Part shown: piece by piece, positions 16,461 through 24,914 of the stretch | How the letters are laid out: every line of letters starts with the position of its first letter | Numbering within the stretch: position 1 is the first letter of the stretch | Assembly (NCBI RefSeq): GCF_006265165.1 | Contig: NZ_VDCH01000014.1 | Span: 1 to 59,364, forward strand | Direction of reading: 5' to 3' | Origin: Chlorobaculum thiosulfatiphilum | Lineage (GTDB): Bacteria; Bacteroidota; Chlorobiia; Chlorobiales; Chlorobiaceae | Length of the DNA stretch: 59,364 bases | The notes under the pieces: generated by a model | Database searches by the model: none | What the model was told of the DNA's origin: nothing | Seen by the model: only the letters and a program-made list of their open reading frames with translations | Position numbers and translations under genes: made by a program

Positions 16461-18434
16461 TCAGGATCGTCGATCTATTTCCTCACGGAGTTTTGCGATC
16501 AGCTCGTCAACGCCAAAACTGCCTTCGTCGCCCTTGCGATGGCGGCGGAGGGAGACCTCTCCAGCCTCCTGTTCGTTCCTGCCGATGACCAGCATACAGG
16601 GAATTTTCGATACTTCAGCTTCACGGATTTTCTTGCCGATCTTTTCGCTGCGCAGATCGAGTTCGGCGCGGATGCCCGCTTCGTGCAGCTTCTGCCAGAC
16701 CTCGCGAGCGTAGCCATGCACATCCTCGGCGATGGGTAGCACGACGGCTTGCACCGGCGCGAGCCAGAGCGGGAAGTTTCCGGCGGTGTGCTCGATCAAG
16801 ACGCCGATGAAGCGCTCCATCGAGCCGAAGGGCGCACGGTGGATCACCACCGGGCGGTGCTTCTGGCCGTCGCTGCCGATGTAGGTCAAGTCGAAGCGCT
16901 CCGGCATGACGTAGTCAACCTGCACGGTGCCGAGCTGCCACTTGCGTCCGATGGCGTCGCGCACGATGAAGTCGATCTTCGGGCCGTAGAAGCTCGCCTC
17001 GCCGATGCCGATGAAGTATTTGATCCCCATGCGGTCAGCGGCCTCCTTTACATCCTTTTCGGCCTGCTCCCAAACTTCAACCGTGCCGCCGTACTTGGCC
17101 AGGTTCTCCGGGTCGTGCAGCGACAGGCGGGTTTCGACGTCGTCGAAGCCGAGCGTGTTGAAGACAAAGCGGGTCAGGTCGATGGCGTTGCAGATTTCGT
17201 CAACGAGCTGATCGGGACGGCAGTAGATGTGCGAGTCGTCCTGCGTGAAACCGCGCGCGCGCACCAGGCCGTTTAGCTCGCCGGACTGCTCGTGGCGATA
17301 GACCGTGCCGAACTCGGTCAGCCGGATCGGCAGCTCGCGGTAGCTGCGCAGCGACGAACTGTAGATCAGGTGGTGGTGCGGGCAGTTCATCGGCTTGAGC
17401 AGATACTGCTCTTCGCGCCCCGTCTCGTCCTTGTAGGTGAGCGGCGGGAACTGCGAGTCGCTGTAGTACGGGTAGTGGCCCGAACGCTTGTACAGCTCGA
17501 TGTTGCCGATATGCGGCGTGTAAACCGGCACGTAGCCGCGCTTGCGCTGCTCGCCTTTCAGGAAGGTTTCGAGTTCGTTGCGGATGATCGCGCCGTTCGG
17601 CAGCCAGATCGGCAGGCCGCTGCCCACTTCGGGGGTCAGCATGAAAAGGCCGAGTTCCGCGCCGAGTTTGCGGTGGTCGCGCTTGCGGGCCTCATCCAGC
17701 CGGGCGACGTGCTCCTTGAGCAGCTTGTCCGACGGGAAAGTGATGCCGTAAATTCGCTGCATCGTTTCGCGCGACGAGTCGCCGCGCCAGTAGGAGGACG
17801 AAATATTGGTGAGCAGCACCGCCTTGACCTTGCCGGTCGAGGGCAGGTGCGGGCCGCTGCACAGATCGGCGAATCCGTCTTGATGATAGACCGAAACCGT
17901 TGCGACTTCTTTCAGCGTATCCTCAAGAATTTCAACCTTGTACGGGTCTTTGCGCGTATTAGCGAAGTAGTCGATAGCCTGCTCGCGAGGCATCTCCTCG
18001 CGGGTGATGACCAGGTCGCGTGTGCTGATTTCGAGCATTTTCGCCTCGATCTGCCGGAGATCGTCCTCGTTGAAGCGGTGCTCGCAGGCGATGTCGTAGT
18101 AAAAGCCCTGCTCGATGGCGGGGCCAGCGCCGAACTTCGCGCCGTCGAACAGCTCCTCGATGGCGTGGGCCATCAGGTGGCTCGAACTGTGCCAGAAAAT
18201 CTCCTTGCCCTCGGCGGAGTCGAAGGTGACAATCGAAACGCTCGCGTTGGCCGTGACGGGCGCGTCGAGGTCGCGAAGCTTGCCGTCGATGGTGATGGCG
18301 AGCGCCGCCTGGGTGAGCTTTTTGCCGATGGAGGCCGCGATTTCGAGGCCAGTAACGCCGGAAGGGTAGCTTCTTTCAGAACCGTCGGGCAAGGTGACGA
18401 TCACCTGTGGACGGTCATCCGTTCTTTCAGACAT
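16461..18434 (-). CDS. thrS: Threonyl-tRNA synthetase
   Basis: 657 residues with full domain order: TGS (about 8-75), editing domain with HSSSHLMAHAIEE and CSGPH, class II core with MNCPHHHLIY, YRHEQSGELNGLVRARGFTQ (motif 2), APFGSMERFIGVLIEH (motif 3), and the C-terminal anticodon-binding domain with LRSEKIGKKIREAE. It charges tRNA-Thr and removes mischarged Ser. It is the first gene of the translation operon, 26 bases ahead of infC. Its 378-base upstream region holds hairpin repeats; no T-box was recognised. Confidence 0.97.
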   Translation of the reverse strand: MSERTDDRPQVIVTLPDGSERSYPSGVTGLEIAASIGKKLTQAALAITIDGKLRDLDAPVTANASVSIVTFDSAEGKEIFWHSSSHLMAHAIEELFDGAKFGAGPAIEQGFYYDIACEHRFNEDDLRQIEAKMLEISTRDLVITREEMPREQAIDYFANTRKDPYKVEILEDTLKEVATVSVYHQDGFADLCSGPHLPSTGKVKAVLLTNISSSYWRGDSSRETMQRIYGITFPSDKLLKEHVARLDEARKRDHRKLGAELGLFMLTPEVGSGLPIWLPNGAIIRNELETFLKGEQRKRGYVPVYTPHIGNIELYKRSGHYPYYSDSQFPPLTYKDETGREEQYLLKPMNCPHHHLIYSSSLRSYRELPIRLTEFGTVYRHEQSGELNGLVRARGFTQDDSHIYCRPDQLVDEICNAIDLTRFVFNTLGFDDVETRLSLHDPENLAKYGGTVEVWEQAEKDVKEAADRMGIKYFIGIGEASFYGPKIDFIVRDAIGRKWQLGTVQVDYVMPERFDLTYIGSDGQKHRPVVIHRAPFGSMERFIGVLIEHTAGNFPLWLAPVQAVVLPIAEDVHGYAREVWQKLHEAGIRAELDLRSEKIGKKIREAEVSKIPCMLVIGRNEQEAGEVSLRRHRKGDEGSFGVDELIAKLREEIDRRS

Positions 18435-18811
18435 TGAATTTGTAGTCCATAAATCATGTTGCCGGGGCGAAGGTTTTGACGCCAGCCCTTCCCCCTCAGT
18501 GGGGAAAATCCCTGACAGCCGCTTTTAGTCAGTATTCGCCGGACGGGAGGGCTGTTCTCGACGCCGTGCTGAAAATCAGCGGCGCATCTGTTCCCCGTAC
18601 CGATAAGAAGACGGGCATAATGCAAAAAATTCGGGAAATCTCCAAGAATGGAATTCGGCGAGTGGGGTTTGGTCTGTAGGGGCGGGTCTTGCGCCCGCCC
18701 TGGTGGTAATGCCGTGGACTTGGTGGTGTTTGGGTAACCCTTGCGGTTACCCTGCTGGGAGCGCCATGGACGTTGTGGACTTGGTGGACGGCGTGGACGG
18801 GCGATGCGCGA
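18435..18811. repeat. Intergenic region with hairpin repeats and GTGGAC-type tandem units
   Basis: There is no convincing gene here. Two GC-rich hairpin elements are visible: TAGGGGCGGGTCTTGCGCCC (18677-18696) continuing to 18702, and GGGTAACCCTTGCGGTTACC (18732-18751). They are followed by repeated GTGGAC units (for example 18776-18781, 18785-18789, 18794-18798). The same element types recur at 21349-21483 on the other side of the STAND locus. The segment next to 18434 should also contain the thrS promoter. Confidence 0.65.
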
Positions 18812-20095
18812 TTATAATGCCGCCAGCGCATTTTTCACCCACGCCAAGTTCTTCTGAAACTGGGCATACGCTGGAGAATCATTGACCAACTCCGTCCAGC
18901 GTGCCTCCGCCTTCTTAAGCCAGCGGCGAGCTTCCGCCATATCACCGCGCTGATCGCGGCTGAAAACACCCAGCTTTGAATACGATACGGCCAGCCCGTT
19001 TTTGAACTCGACATTTGCCCGGTTTGACTCGTAAAGTTCTTCAAACAATTTGATATCCTTTTTATATAAGCTCAACGCTTTTTCCAGATCGCCCAGCGTT
19101 GTATAAGTATCTCCCAGTGTTTCGTAAGAGATTGCCAACCCGGTTTTGAAGCTTAAATTTGCCTGGTTCGATTTGCACAACTCTTTAATCAACTGATTGA
19201 ACTGCTTAAAAAAGCTTAGCGCTTTTTCCGGTTGGCCCAACAAACGGTACGTGTCTCCCTGCTTTCCGTACGATGTTGATAATCCGTATTTATAGCTCAC
19301 ATTTTTTCGGTTCGAATCGTACAACTCTTCAAACAATTCGGTTTCATCTTCAAAAAAGCTCAACGCTTTTTCCAGATCACCCACATTTTTGTACGTAATT
19401 CCCAACCTTTCATACGAGATTGCCAACGCGTACTTGAAGCTCACATCTTCCGGATTCGCCTTGCACAACTCTTCGCATAACTGATGGTACCTTTCAAAAA
19501 AGCTCAACGATTTTTCCATTTGACCAGTCGTACGATAAAACATTCCAATACGATCAGTAAGCAAGCTTTTTTCATATCGGGTATTTTTAAGATAATCTAC
19601 GACGTTCTCGGCATAGCGTACGTTTAGTGCGCCTGACAGGTAATCCGTATTGAGCAGATGACCCGTCATATCAGGAGCGTAGTCAAGCTTTTCCATCAGC
19701 GCCCATACCAGCGTTTCGCACTGCTTGTCCAAGCGCTCTCCGACCTGCAACCGTGTCACCGCCTGAACGACCGGGCTGCATTTGAACTGTTTCGCTTCGG
19801 CGTTGAACTCGATCCACCCTTTGCGGACGAGGGCGCGGAGAGCGCTGTCGAGTTCGTCATTTCCGGGTTGCAGCGCTTCGAGTACTGCAAAAGCAATCGG
19901 TTCGGCGGGCAGCACCGAAAAGACGCACAGAAGCTGCTCTTCGCCCGGTTCGAGCTTGGCGAGGTCGTACATGGCGGCAATCACCGTTTCCGGTTTTTCC
20001 ACCCTCAATCCAAAGTTTCCGGGATTGTACTCCGTCTGCACCTTCTCGCTTTTGCTCAGGCCGAACAATCCCCGATGTCGCAGATCGTCAAGCAT
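18812..20095 (-). CDS. C-terminal half of a split STAND protein: winged helix plus TPR repeats
   Basis: 427 residues. It begins MLDDLRHRGLFGLSKSEK, continues through a winged-helix-like region (PGEEQLLCVFSVLPAEPIAF, LVRKGWIEFNAE) and ends in four or five degenerate TPR units of about 50 residues with the recurring pattern YERLGITYKNVGDLEKALSF. It lies in the same reading frame as the NB-ARC gene upstream, separated only by one TGA codon and seven sense codons. It therefore reads as the second half of one ancestral protein, since NB-ARC domains normally continue into winged helix and repeats. Its own ATG has no clear RBS; expression would need reinitiation. Confidence 0.8.
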   Translation of the reverse strand: MLDDLRHRGLFGLSKSEKVQTEYNPGNFGLRVEKPETVIAAMYDLAKLEPGEEQLLCVFSVLPAEPIAFAVLEALQPGNDELDSALRALVRKGWIEFNAEAKQFKCSPVVQAVTRLQVGERLDKQCETLVWALMEKLDYAPDMTGHLLNTDYLSGALNVRYAENVVDYLKNTRYEKSLLTDRIGMFYRTTGQMEKSLSFFERYHQLCEELCKANPEDVSFKYALAISYERLGITYKNVGDLEKALSFFEDETELFEELYDSNRKNVSYKYGLSTSYGKQGDTYRLLGQPEKALSFFKQFNQLIKELCKSNQANLSFKTGLAISYETLGDTYTTLGDLEKALSLYKKDIKLFEELYESNRANVEFKNGLAVSYSKLGVFSRDQRGDMAEARRWLKKAEARWTELVNDSPAYAQFQKNLAWVKNALAAL

Positions 20096-20116
20096 CTTCG
20101 CAAGCGGGTAGCCGGT

Positions 20117-21271
20117 TCAGTATTCGTTGAGAATCTTGAGGTTTTTGGCCAGCAGCTCGATGACGAGGGTGTTGTAGCCGATGGCTCGCAGCATCTCTTT
20201 CAGCAGCTCGTCTTCGGCGGAGTCGTGCACCGGATAGTGCGTCGTGAAAAGCTGGATCGCCGCCGCTTCGTCGAGATGGCCGACCCGGCAGGTTCTTGCG
20301 TGAGCGAACGACTCGATGCGCGTGGTCAGCAAGATGTGGAAATTCGGGCACTTGCGCAGTTCGTGGTAGTGCGCCGCAAGATCGTCGAGGTCGTTGGCGT
20401 TGTCGATCACGAGCAGGCAGGGCTTTTGCAGCCCGGCCATTTCGCGGAGCAGCTTTTCGCGACGCACGTCGGCGTCGTCGGTCGGCGAGAACTCCACCTT
20501 CAACGGATCGGCAAGCGTCAGCAAGGCATCCCCCAGGCTCCGTTCGGCAAACACCCAGCCAAGATGCGCGTAGTCGTCAAAGAAGCGCTGGTAATACTTC
20601 GCCGCCAGCGTCGTCTTGCCGATGCCCCCCTCGCCATTGACCAGCAACAGTACATTGTCGCCATCGAACAGCTTGTCGTGAACCTCCTGGAGCTTCTCGT
20701 CACGACCGATGAAAACCTCCGGAATCACCGGCAGAATGCCGAGATATTTATGGATTTCCTTATTTCCGTAACGGATGACAGATTTGTTTTGAGTCGACGC
20801 ATTGTATCGTTTTTCAAGATCGAACCGGTCAAGCTCCTTGTTGAACTGAACCCACAGGTCGGTGGCGTCTTTGTAGAACGCAGGAAAATGCTCAGCGTCT
20901 TTCAGCGTCTTTTTGAACTGATCGAGGCTCGGTTCGGCAGCTTGTGGAGGCTCCTTGAACCAGGTAAAAATAGCCGGTTTTTTCTTCTTTCTGAATACGC
21001 AGCAAGCGAAGTCGAACTCCTCTTCGGTGTATTTACCAACCTTGTTCCAGGCAAGCAGCACGAACATATCCACCGCTCCGATCTGCTTGTTGTACTCATC
21101 CTGCGATCTCGTCAACGACATCTTTGCGGAAAGGTCTTCCCAATTGACGAGTTCAAGAAAAACCCCTTTGTCTTTCAAGAGCTTGTTCTTGCGATTGATT
21201 TCAATTTCAAAAGCCAGCCTGTCGGCCTTCAGCTCGCTGGACGAAGCAAGAAATATTCTGATCGTTCGCAT
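20117..21271 (-). CDS. N-terminal half of a split STAND NTPase (TIR/DUF4062-like domain plus NB-ARC)
   Basis: 384 residues. Residues 1-110 form an alpha/beta effector-like domain (IRIFLASSSELKADRLAFEI, DMFVLLAWNKVGKYTEEEF) similar in layout to TIR or DUF4062 domains. NB-ARC follows: P-loop GEGGIGKTT at 213-221, Walker B LLVIDNAND at 286-294, and ILLTTR near 313-318. It stops at a TGA after LNEY, in the middle of the expected ATPase helical region. Proteins of this design act in prokaryotic conflict systems as nucleotide-driven sensors. As it stands the polypeptide lacks its sensor half, so the locus may be a pseudogene or a two-piece protein. Confidence 0.82.
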   Translation of the reverse strand: MRTIRIFLASSSELKADRLAFEIEINRKNKLLKDKGVFLELVNWEDLSAKMSLTRSQDEYNKQIGAVDMFVLLAWNKVGKYTEEEFDFACCVFRKKKKPAIFTWFKEPPQAAEPSLDQFKKTLKDAEHFPAFYKDATDLWVQFNKELDRFDLEKRYNASTQNKSVIRYGNKEIHKYLGILPVIPEVFIGRDEKLQEVHDKLFDGDNVLLLVNGEGGIGKTTLAAKYYQRFFDDYAHLGWVFAERSLGDALLTLADPLKVEFSPTDDADVRREKLLREMAGLQKPCLLVIDNANDLDDLAAHYHELRKCPNFHILLTTRIESFAHARTCRVGHLDEAAAIQLFTTHYPVHDSAEDELLKEMLRAIGYNTLVIELLAKNLKILNEY

Positions 21272-21348
21272 GGCAGGGGGTTGGTTGGCGTGACGAGCGC
21301 ACTTCGTAATTTGGTGAAAAAAATCGGGAAGAACGTGGCGGTTTTGCT

Positions 21349-21483
21349 TGTAGGGGCAACCCTTGCGGTTGCCCTGATGGTAATGCCGTGGACGTGGTGG
21401 ACGACGTGGACGAGGTGGACGCGGGGACCGAAAACGTTGGAGGTGTGCCCGGCAGGGCAGGCGCGAGGCCTGCCCCTACGGGG
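21349..21483. repeat. Hairpin repeats and GTGGAC tandem units downstream of bchZ
   Basis: TAGGGGCAACCCTTGCGGTT (21351-21370) continuing to 21376 repeats the element seen at 18675-18702. It is followed by GTAATGCCGTGGACGTGGTG (21380-21399) and further GTGGAC units to about 21420, then an inverted copy (21451-21483) ending CCTGCCCCTACGGGG. Element type and order mirror the block at 18675-18800, so the STAND locus is bracketed by related repeats. The elements may be non-autonomous palindromic repeats; no transposase is nearby. Confidence 0.7.
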
Positions 21484-21492
21484 AATGGCGGG

Positions 21493-22902
21493 TTAGGCGA
21501 GCTGCTTGAGAATATCTGGCGTTACGGTGTCTGCGCCTCGGCTTGCCGCCAAATTTTCGGCTTTGCGTTTGAGTTCGCGGCCAAAGGAGATCTGGCTGAT
21601 GAAGGGGGCTTTTTTGACGATCTCTTCGAGAATCGCGTTGGCTTCGGGCGTCCATTTGAGCGGCTGGGCCGGGGCTGCCGAGTCGGGCTGGCGGCGCGTG
21701 ATGGGCAGGAAGTTGAAGAGCATGTCGTAGAGCGCGTTGACGATCTCCTGCACCATCCAGACAACGCCGCTGTGGCCCATGAAGGGCGTGCCGAGGGCGC
21801 GGCGCACGATGGGGCCGGGGAAGCCCGCCGGGATGAAGCGGCTTTTGGCGTCGGCTTCGGCCAGGTAAATCTTGTCGGGCATCCGTCCGTACAGGAATTG
21901 CGGCTGCGTCGCTTTGATCTGTTCGCGCACGGCGCTGTTGTCCGCCGTCGCCGAGTCGTGGCTGAAGAGGCACTGCATCCCGAGTTCGTCCGCCAGCACT
22001 CGCTTGATGCCGTCGGCGTAGCTCTTGCTCGCCACGACGCCGAAGCGGATGGTCGGGAACCACTCCGACTGCGGGCCGCGCCACAAATCCCAGAGCGGCC
22101 TGAGCGTCGTGCGCTTCTCCTCGGCGATGAACTGCGCCGCCTCTTCCGGCGTTCCGGCGAGGCGGCCGATCTCTTCGATAAAGCGGTCGGTCTCGTCGAT
22201 GCCGAACGGCGCGTAGAGCACCGGGCGTCCGAGCTTTTCGGCGAGCGCCGCGCCGAATTCGCGGTACATCACCACAATCGCCGCCGAGTTTTTCAGCTTT
22301 GCTATGTCCGCCGCCTTCGACTCGAACGGATAGACGTGAGCGACTCTGCCGCCCGCGCCGGTGACGAGCCGCTTGACTTCCGCCAGATCGGAGGGGCTGT
22401 TGAAGCAGCCGTAGGTCGGACCGATGATGCTCACCGCGCCCGGTTCGACCTCCGCCGGTTGGCCGTCGTCGAACTGGTCGAAGAGCCACGCAAGCGCCCG
22501 CTCGCGTCCACGCCACTCGTTCTCGCCCAGCGAGTTCGACGGAAAAAAGCGCACCGACGGGTACTTCATCGCCAGCATGTTTTGATGGTCGCTGCCGATC
22601 ATTTCGCTCTCCGCGCTCGAAATCAGGATGAGCTGCTTGCCGGTCTCTTTCAGCTTCTCGATGGTCTCCTGCACGATCTCCGAGCTGCCCGACGAGGCGA
22701 TTTCCAGCTCGGTGAGGCTGGTCGGCGTGAGGTTTTCGAGGTAGGGCAGGGCGTCGGTGTAGTCCATGACCGCCACGCCAGCCAGATTGTAGCACCCCAC
22801 GGGGGCGTCGGCAATGACGTGCACGTCCTGGAGCGCGCAGAAGGTGTTGACCGCGGCCCAGTAGGCGCTGGCGGTGGATTCGTCCCGGATGGTTTTTGCC
22901 AT
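21493..22902 (-). CDS. bchZ: Chlorophyllide a reductase subunit Z
   Basis: 469 residues of the nitrogenase-like BchB/BchZ family. Cys22 and Cys37 (in DAPVGCYNLAGV) are candidate ligands for the Fe-S cluster shared with BchY. GPTYGCFNSPSDLAEVKRL and FLYGRMPDKIYLAEADAKSR follow, and the C-terminal helical domain (WTPEANAILEEIVKKAPFIS) is shared with BchB. With BchX and BchY it reduces the chlorin ring to a bacteriochlorin in bacteriochlorophyll a synthesis. The GHSGVVWMVQEIVNALYDML segment fits BchZ rather than BchB. bchX and bchY are not in the window; the neighbours are unrelated. Confidence 0.92.
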   Translation of the reverse strand: MAKTIRDESTASAYWAAVNTFCALQDVHVIADAPVGCYNLAGVAVMDYTDALPYLENLTPTSLTELEIASSGSSEIVQETIEKLKETGKQLILISSAESEMIGSDHQNMLAMKYPSVRFFPSNSLGENEWRGRERALAWLFDQFDDGQPAEVEPGAVSIIGPTYGCFNSPSDLAEVKRLVTGAGGRVAHVYPFESKAADIAKLKNSAAIVVMYREFGAALAEKLGRPVLYAPFGIDETDRFIEEIGRLAGTPEEAAQFIAEEKRTTLRPLWDLWRGPQSEWFPTIRFGVVASKSYADGIKRVLADELGMQCLFSHDSATADNSAVREQIKATQPQFLYGRMPDKIYLAEADAKSRFIPAGFPGPIVRRALGTPFMGHSGVVWMVQEIVNALYDMLFNFLPITRRQPDSAAPAQPLKWTPEANAILEEIVKKAPFISQISFGRELKRKAENLAASRGADTVTPDILKQLA

Positions 22903-22964
22903 ATTCGAAAGGCGTAAGCTGGGTTGATCGAAGCGCGTAATTTATGCAATAATATGCTCAAAGA

Positions 22965-24728
22965 TCAAGGGGCAACGCCATCGATCGACACAGGAAGCCT
23001 GCCTTTCGGCGCGAGCTGGCCGTTCAGTACCTCGAGCAGGGCGGATGCCGTCTGGTCGTTTTCGCTGTAGGCGCACAGGGCGGAGCCGATCTCCGGGAAT
23101 GCGTCGAGGATGTAGGGCGTGCCGAACGATATGAAGAGCACCGGCGCGCCCGCTTTTGTCATCGATGGGAGGCTGCGGACGAAATCGCGTTGCTCTTCGC
23201 TGAGTTTCGGCGGCATGGAGCGCGACCAGGCCTGGATGCCGGTGGTCAGAATCACGGCGGCGGCGCCGGAGACCGCCTGGGAGGCCTTCCGGAAAAACTC
23301 CGGTTTGCTCGCGGGGGTGAGCCGGAACGTGGTGACGTTGTAGCGGGTGCGAAGCGAATCGGCGAAATCGCCACCGACTTTTTGGCCGGTGCGGTCATTC
23401 AGGATGATGTTGACCAGCGCACCTTTTTTCGGAAGGCGAAGCGGCAGGTTCCGGTTGCGATCCCGGAGAAGCGTGAGCGATTCAGCGGCGATTTTTTTCG
23501 CGACACGTTCGTTTGCCGGAGTGCCGACCAGCTCTTTCAGCCGGGAGAGATCGACGAGCTTTTGCCGGTCAAGGCCAAGCCAGCGCTTCATCTGGAGAAT
23601 CCGCCGCACCGAGTGGTCGAGTCGGCTTTCCAGAATGTCCCCTCGTTCCACGGCGGCGCACACCGCCTCGAAAATCACCTCCGGCTCTTCGGGATAGAGC
23701 AGTATGTCGTTGCCCGCGTGCACGGCCCTGATGGCAATATCCCCATCAGTCTGGCCATTGTGCAGCGCTTTCATGTTCAGCGCGTCGGTCACGATCAGCC
23801 CCTTGAAGCCAAGCTCGTTCCGAAGCAGGCTGGTGACGATTGCCCTGGAGAGCGAGGCCGGTTCCATCGTGCCGGTGAGCTTCGGCACGGCCAGATGGCC
23901 CACCATGACGCTCAGCACACCTTGCGAAATCGCCGCCCGGAAGGGCTTGAGCTCGTAGTTTTCGAGCCGTCGTCGGTCGCCTTCGAGCACCGGCAGGGCC
24001 AGGTGGCTGTCCACGGTCACGTCGCCGTGGCCGGGAAAGTGCTTGACCGTTGCCACCAGGCCATTGGATTGCTGCCCGTCGATCACCGCCGCCGACATGG
24101 CGTTGACCAGCGGAATGCGGTCGCCGAAGGAGCGAGTGTTGATGACCGGATTGGCCGGGTTGCTGTTCAGATCGACCGTCGGCGCGTAGTTCTGGTGGAT
24201 GCCGACGGCGCGGGCTTCACGTGCCACGATTTCGGCCATGCGGCGGGCGAGCGCCGGATCGCCAACGGCGGAGAGCGCCATCGCTGGCGAGAATTGCGTC
24301 GCCCCGTCGAGCCGCATGGCCACACCTTTTTCCATGTCAGCGCTGACGAGCAGCGGGACCTTCGAGACCTCCTGAAAATGGTTGGCCAGTGTGCCCGCGC
24401 TCTGAATGTCGCCCTTCAGGAACATGATGCCGCCGATTTTTCCCTCCGACGCGAGCCGCGAAATCAGCAAGTACTGCGGATCGGCGTTGCCGTTATAGCG
24501 TGCGTCAACTTTAGCTACGATCATCTGCCCGACCTTTTCGCGGATGGTCATGTTGCGCAGCGTGCGCTCGATCCACGGGTCTCTGTTCGAGAAAACGGCT
24601 TGGGCGGAATACGGTTTCAGACGGCCTTTTTCAGCCGAATCGACGCCGTTTGCCATCGCCGTTCGAGGCCATGCGGCAAAGAGCGAAAAGAGAAAAAGTG
24701 CTATGAACGGTCTATGAAAAAAACGCAT
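22965..24728 (-). CDS. Glycoside hydrolase family 3, beta-N-acetylhexosaminidase-like, exported
   Basis: 587 residues from the ATG at 24728, chosen because it begins a signal peptide (MRFFHRPFIALFLFSLFAAW, cleavage near AMA). The GH3 barrel contains the NagZ motif KHFPGHGDV and the nucleophile Asp in GLIVTDALNMKAL. A second GH3 C-terminal domain (from about residue 390, SLTLLRDRNRNLPL) follows, which E. coli-type NagZ lacks but Bacteroidetes/Bacillus-type enzymes have. It probably trims GlcNAc from peptidoglycan in the periplasm. It lies 62 bases upstream of bchZ on the same strand. Confidence 0.88.
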   Translation of the reverse strand: MRFFHRPFIALFLFSLFAAWPRTAMANGVDSAEKGRLKPYSAQAVFSNRDPWIERTLRNMTIREKVGQMIVAKVDARYNGNADPQYLLISRLASEGKIGGIMFLKGDIQSAGTLANHFQEVSKVPLLVSADMEKGVAMRLDGATQFSPAMALSAVGDPALARRMAEIVAREARAVGIHQNYAPTVDLNSNPANPVINTRSFGDRIPLVNAMSAAVIDGQQSNGLVATVKHFPGHGDVTVDSHLALPVLEGDRRRLENYELKPFRAAISQGVLSVMVGHLAVPKLTGTMEPASLSRAIVTSLLRNELGFKGLIVTDALNMKALHNGQTDGDIAIRAVHAGNDILLYPEEPEVIFEAVCAAVERGDILESRLDHSVRRILQMKRWLGLDRQKLVDLSRLKELVGTPANERVAKKIAAESLTLLRDRNRNLPLRLPKKGALVNIILNDRTGQKVGGDFADSLRTRYNVTTFRLTPASKPEFFRKASQAVSGAAAVILTTGIQAWSRSMPPKLSEEQRDFVRSLPSMTKAGAPVLFISFGTPYILDAFPEIGSALCAYSENDQTASALLEVLNGQLAPKGRLPVSIDGVAP

Positions 24729-24845
24729 GGTTCGGTTCGGGCTGGCTGAAAATTTCGGTGTTTCAGGGGGTAATCTATCAAACAGAACGCTGAGGCCGAA
24801 ATGAATCGGACAGATCTGTCCGATCCGCGCGGGAGTGCGGTGCAT

Positions 24846-24881
24846 AAAAAAAGCTGTTCCGGTTTTTTTCCGGAACAGCCT
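24846..24881 (-). terminator. Terminator of gcvPB
   Basis: GCTGTTCCGG (24853-24862), seven-base loop, CCGGAACAGC (24870-24879). On the minus strand the stem is followed by seven T residues, ending the gcvPB transcript before the glycosidase gene. Confidence 0.9.
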
Positions 24882-24914
24882 TGATTTTGAAATGCCTTGC
24901 GCCGAACAGCCGCG

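Noticed and set aside
18677-18800. CRISPR array from repeated GTGGAC units
   Set aside because: Unit spacing is irregular and short, with no conserved 24-40 base repeat and no cas genes.
20117-20119. Selenocysteine at the TGA inside the STAND gene
   Set aside because: No SECIS-like stem-loop was seen just downstream, no redox motif surrounds the codon, and NB-ARC proteins do not use selenocysteine.
19658-21496. 612-residue plus-strand ORF opposite the STAND genes
   Set aside because: The opposite strand carries P-loop and TPR motifs; this frame shows no family features and runs through the repeat block.
24729-24845. 39-residue N-terminal extension of the GH3 enzyme
   Set aside because: The ATG at 24728 starts a clear signal peptide; the extension would bury it.
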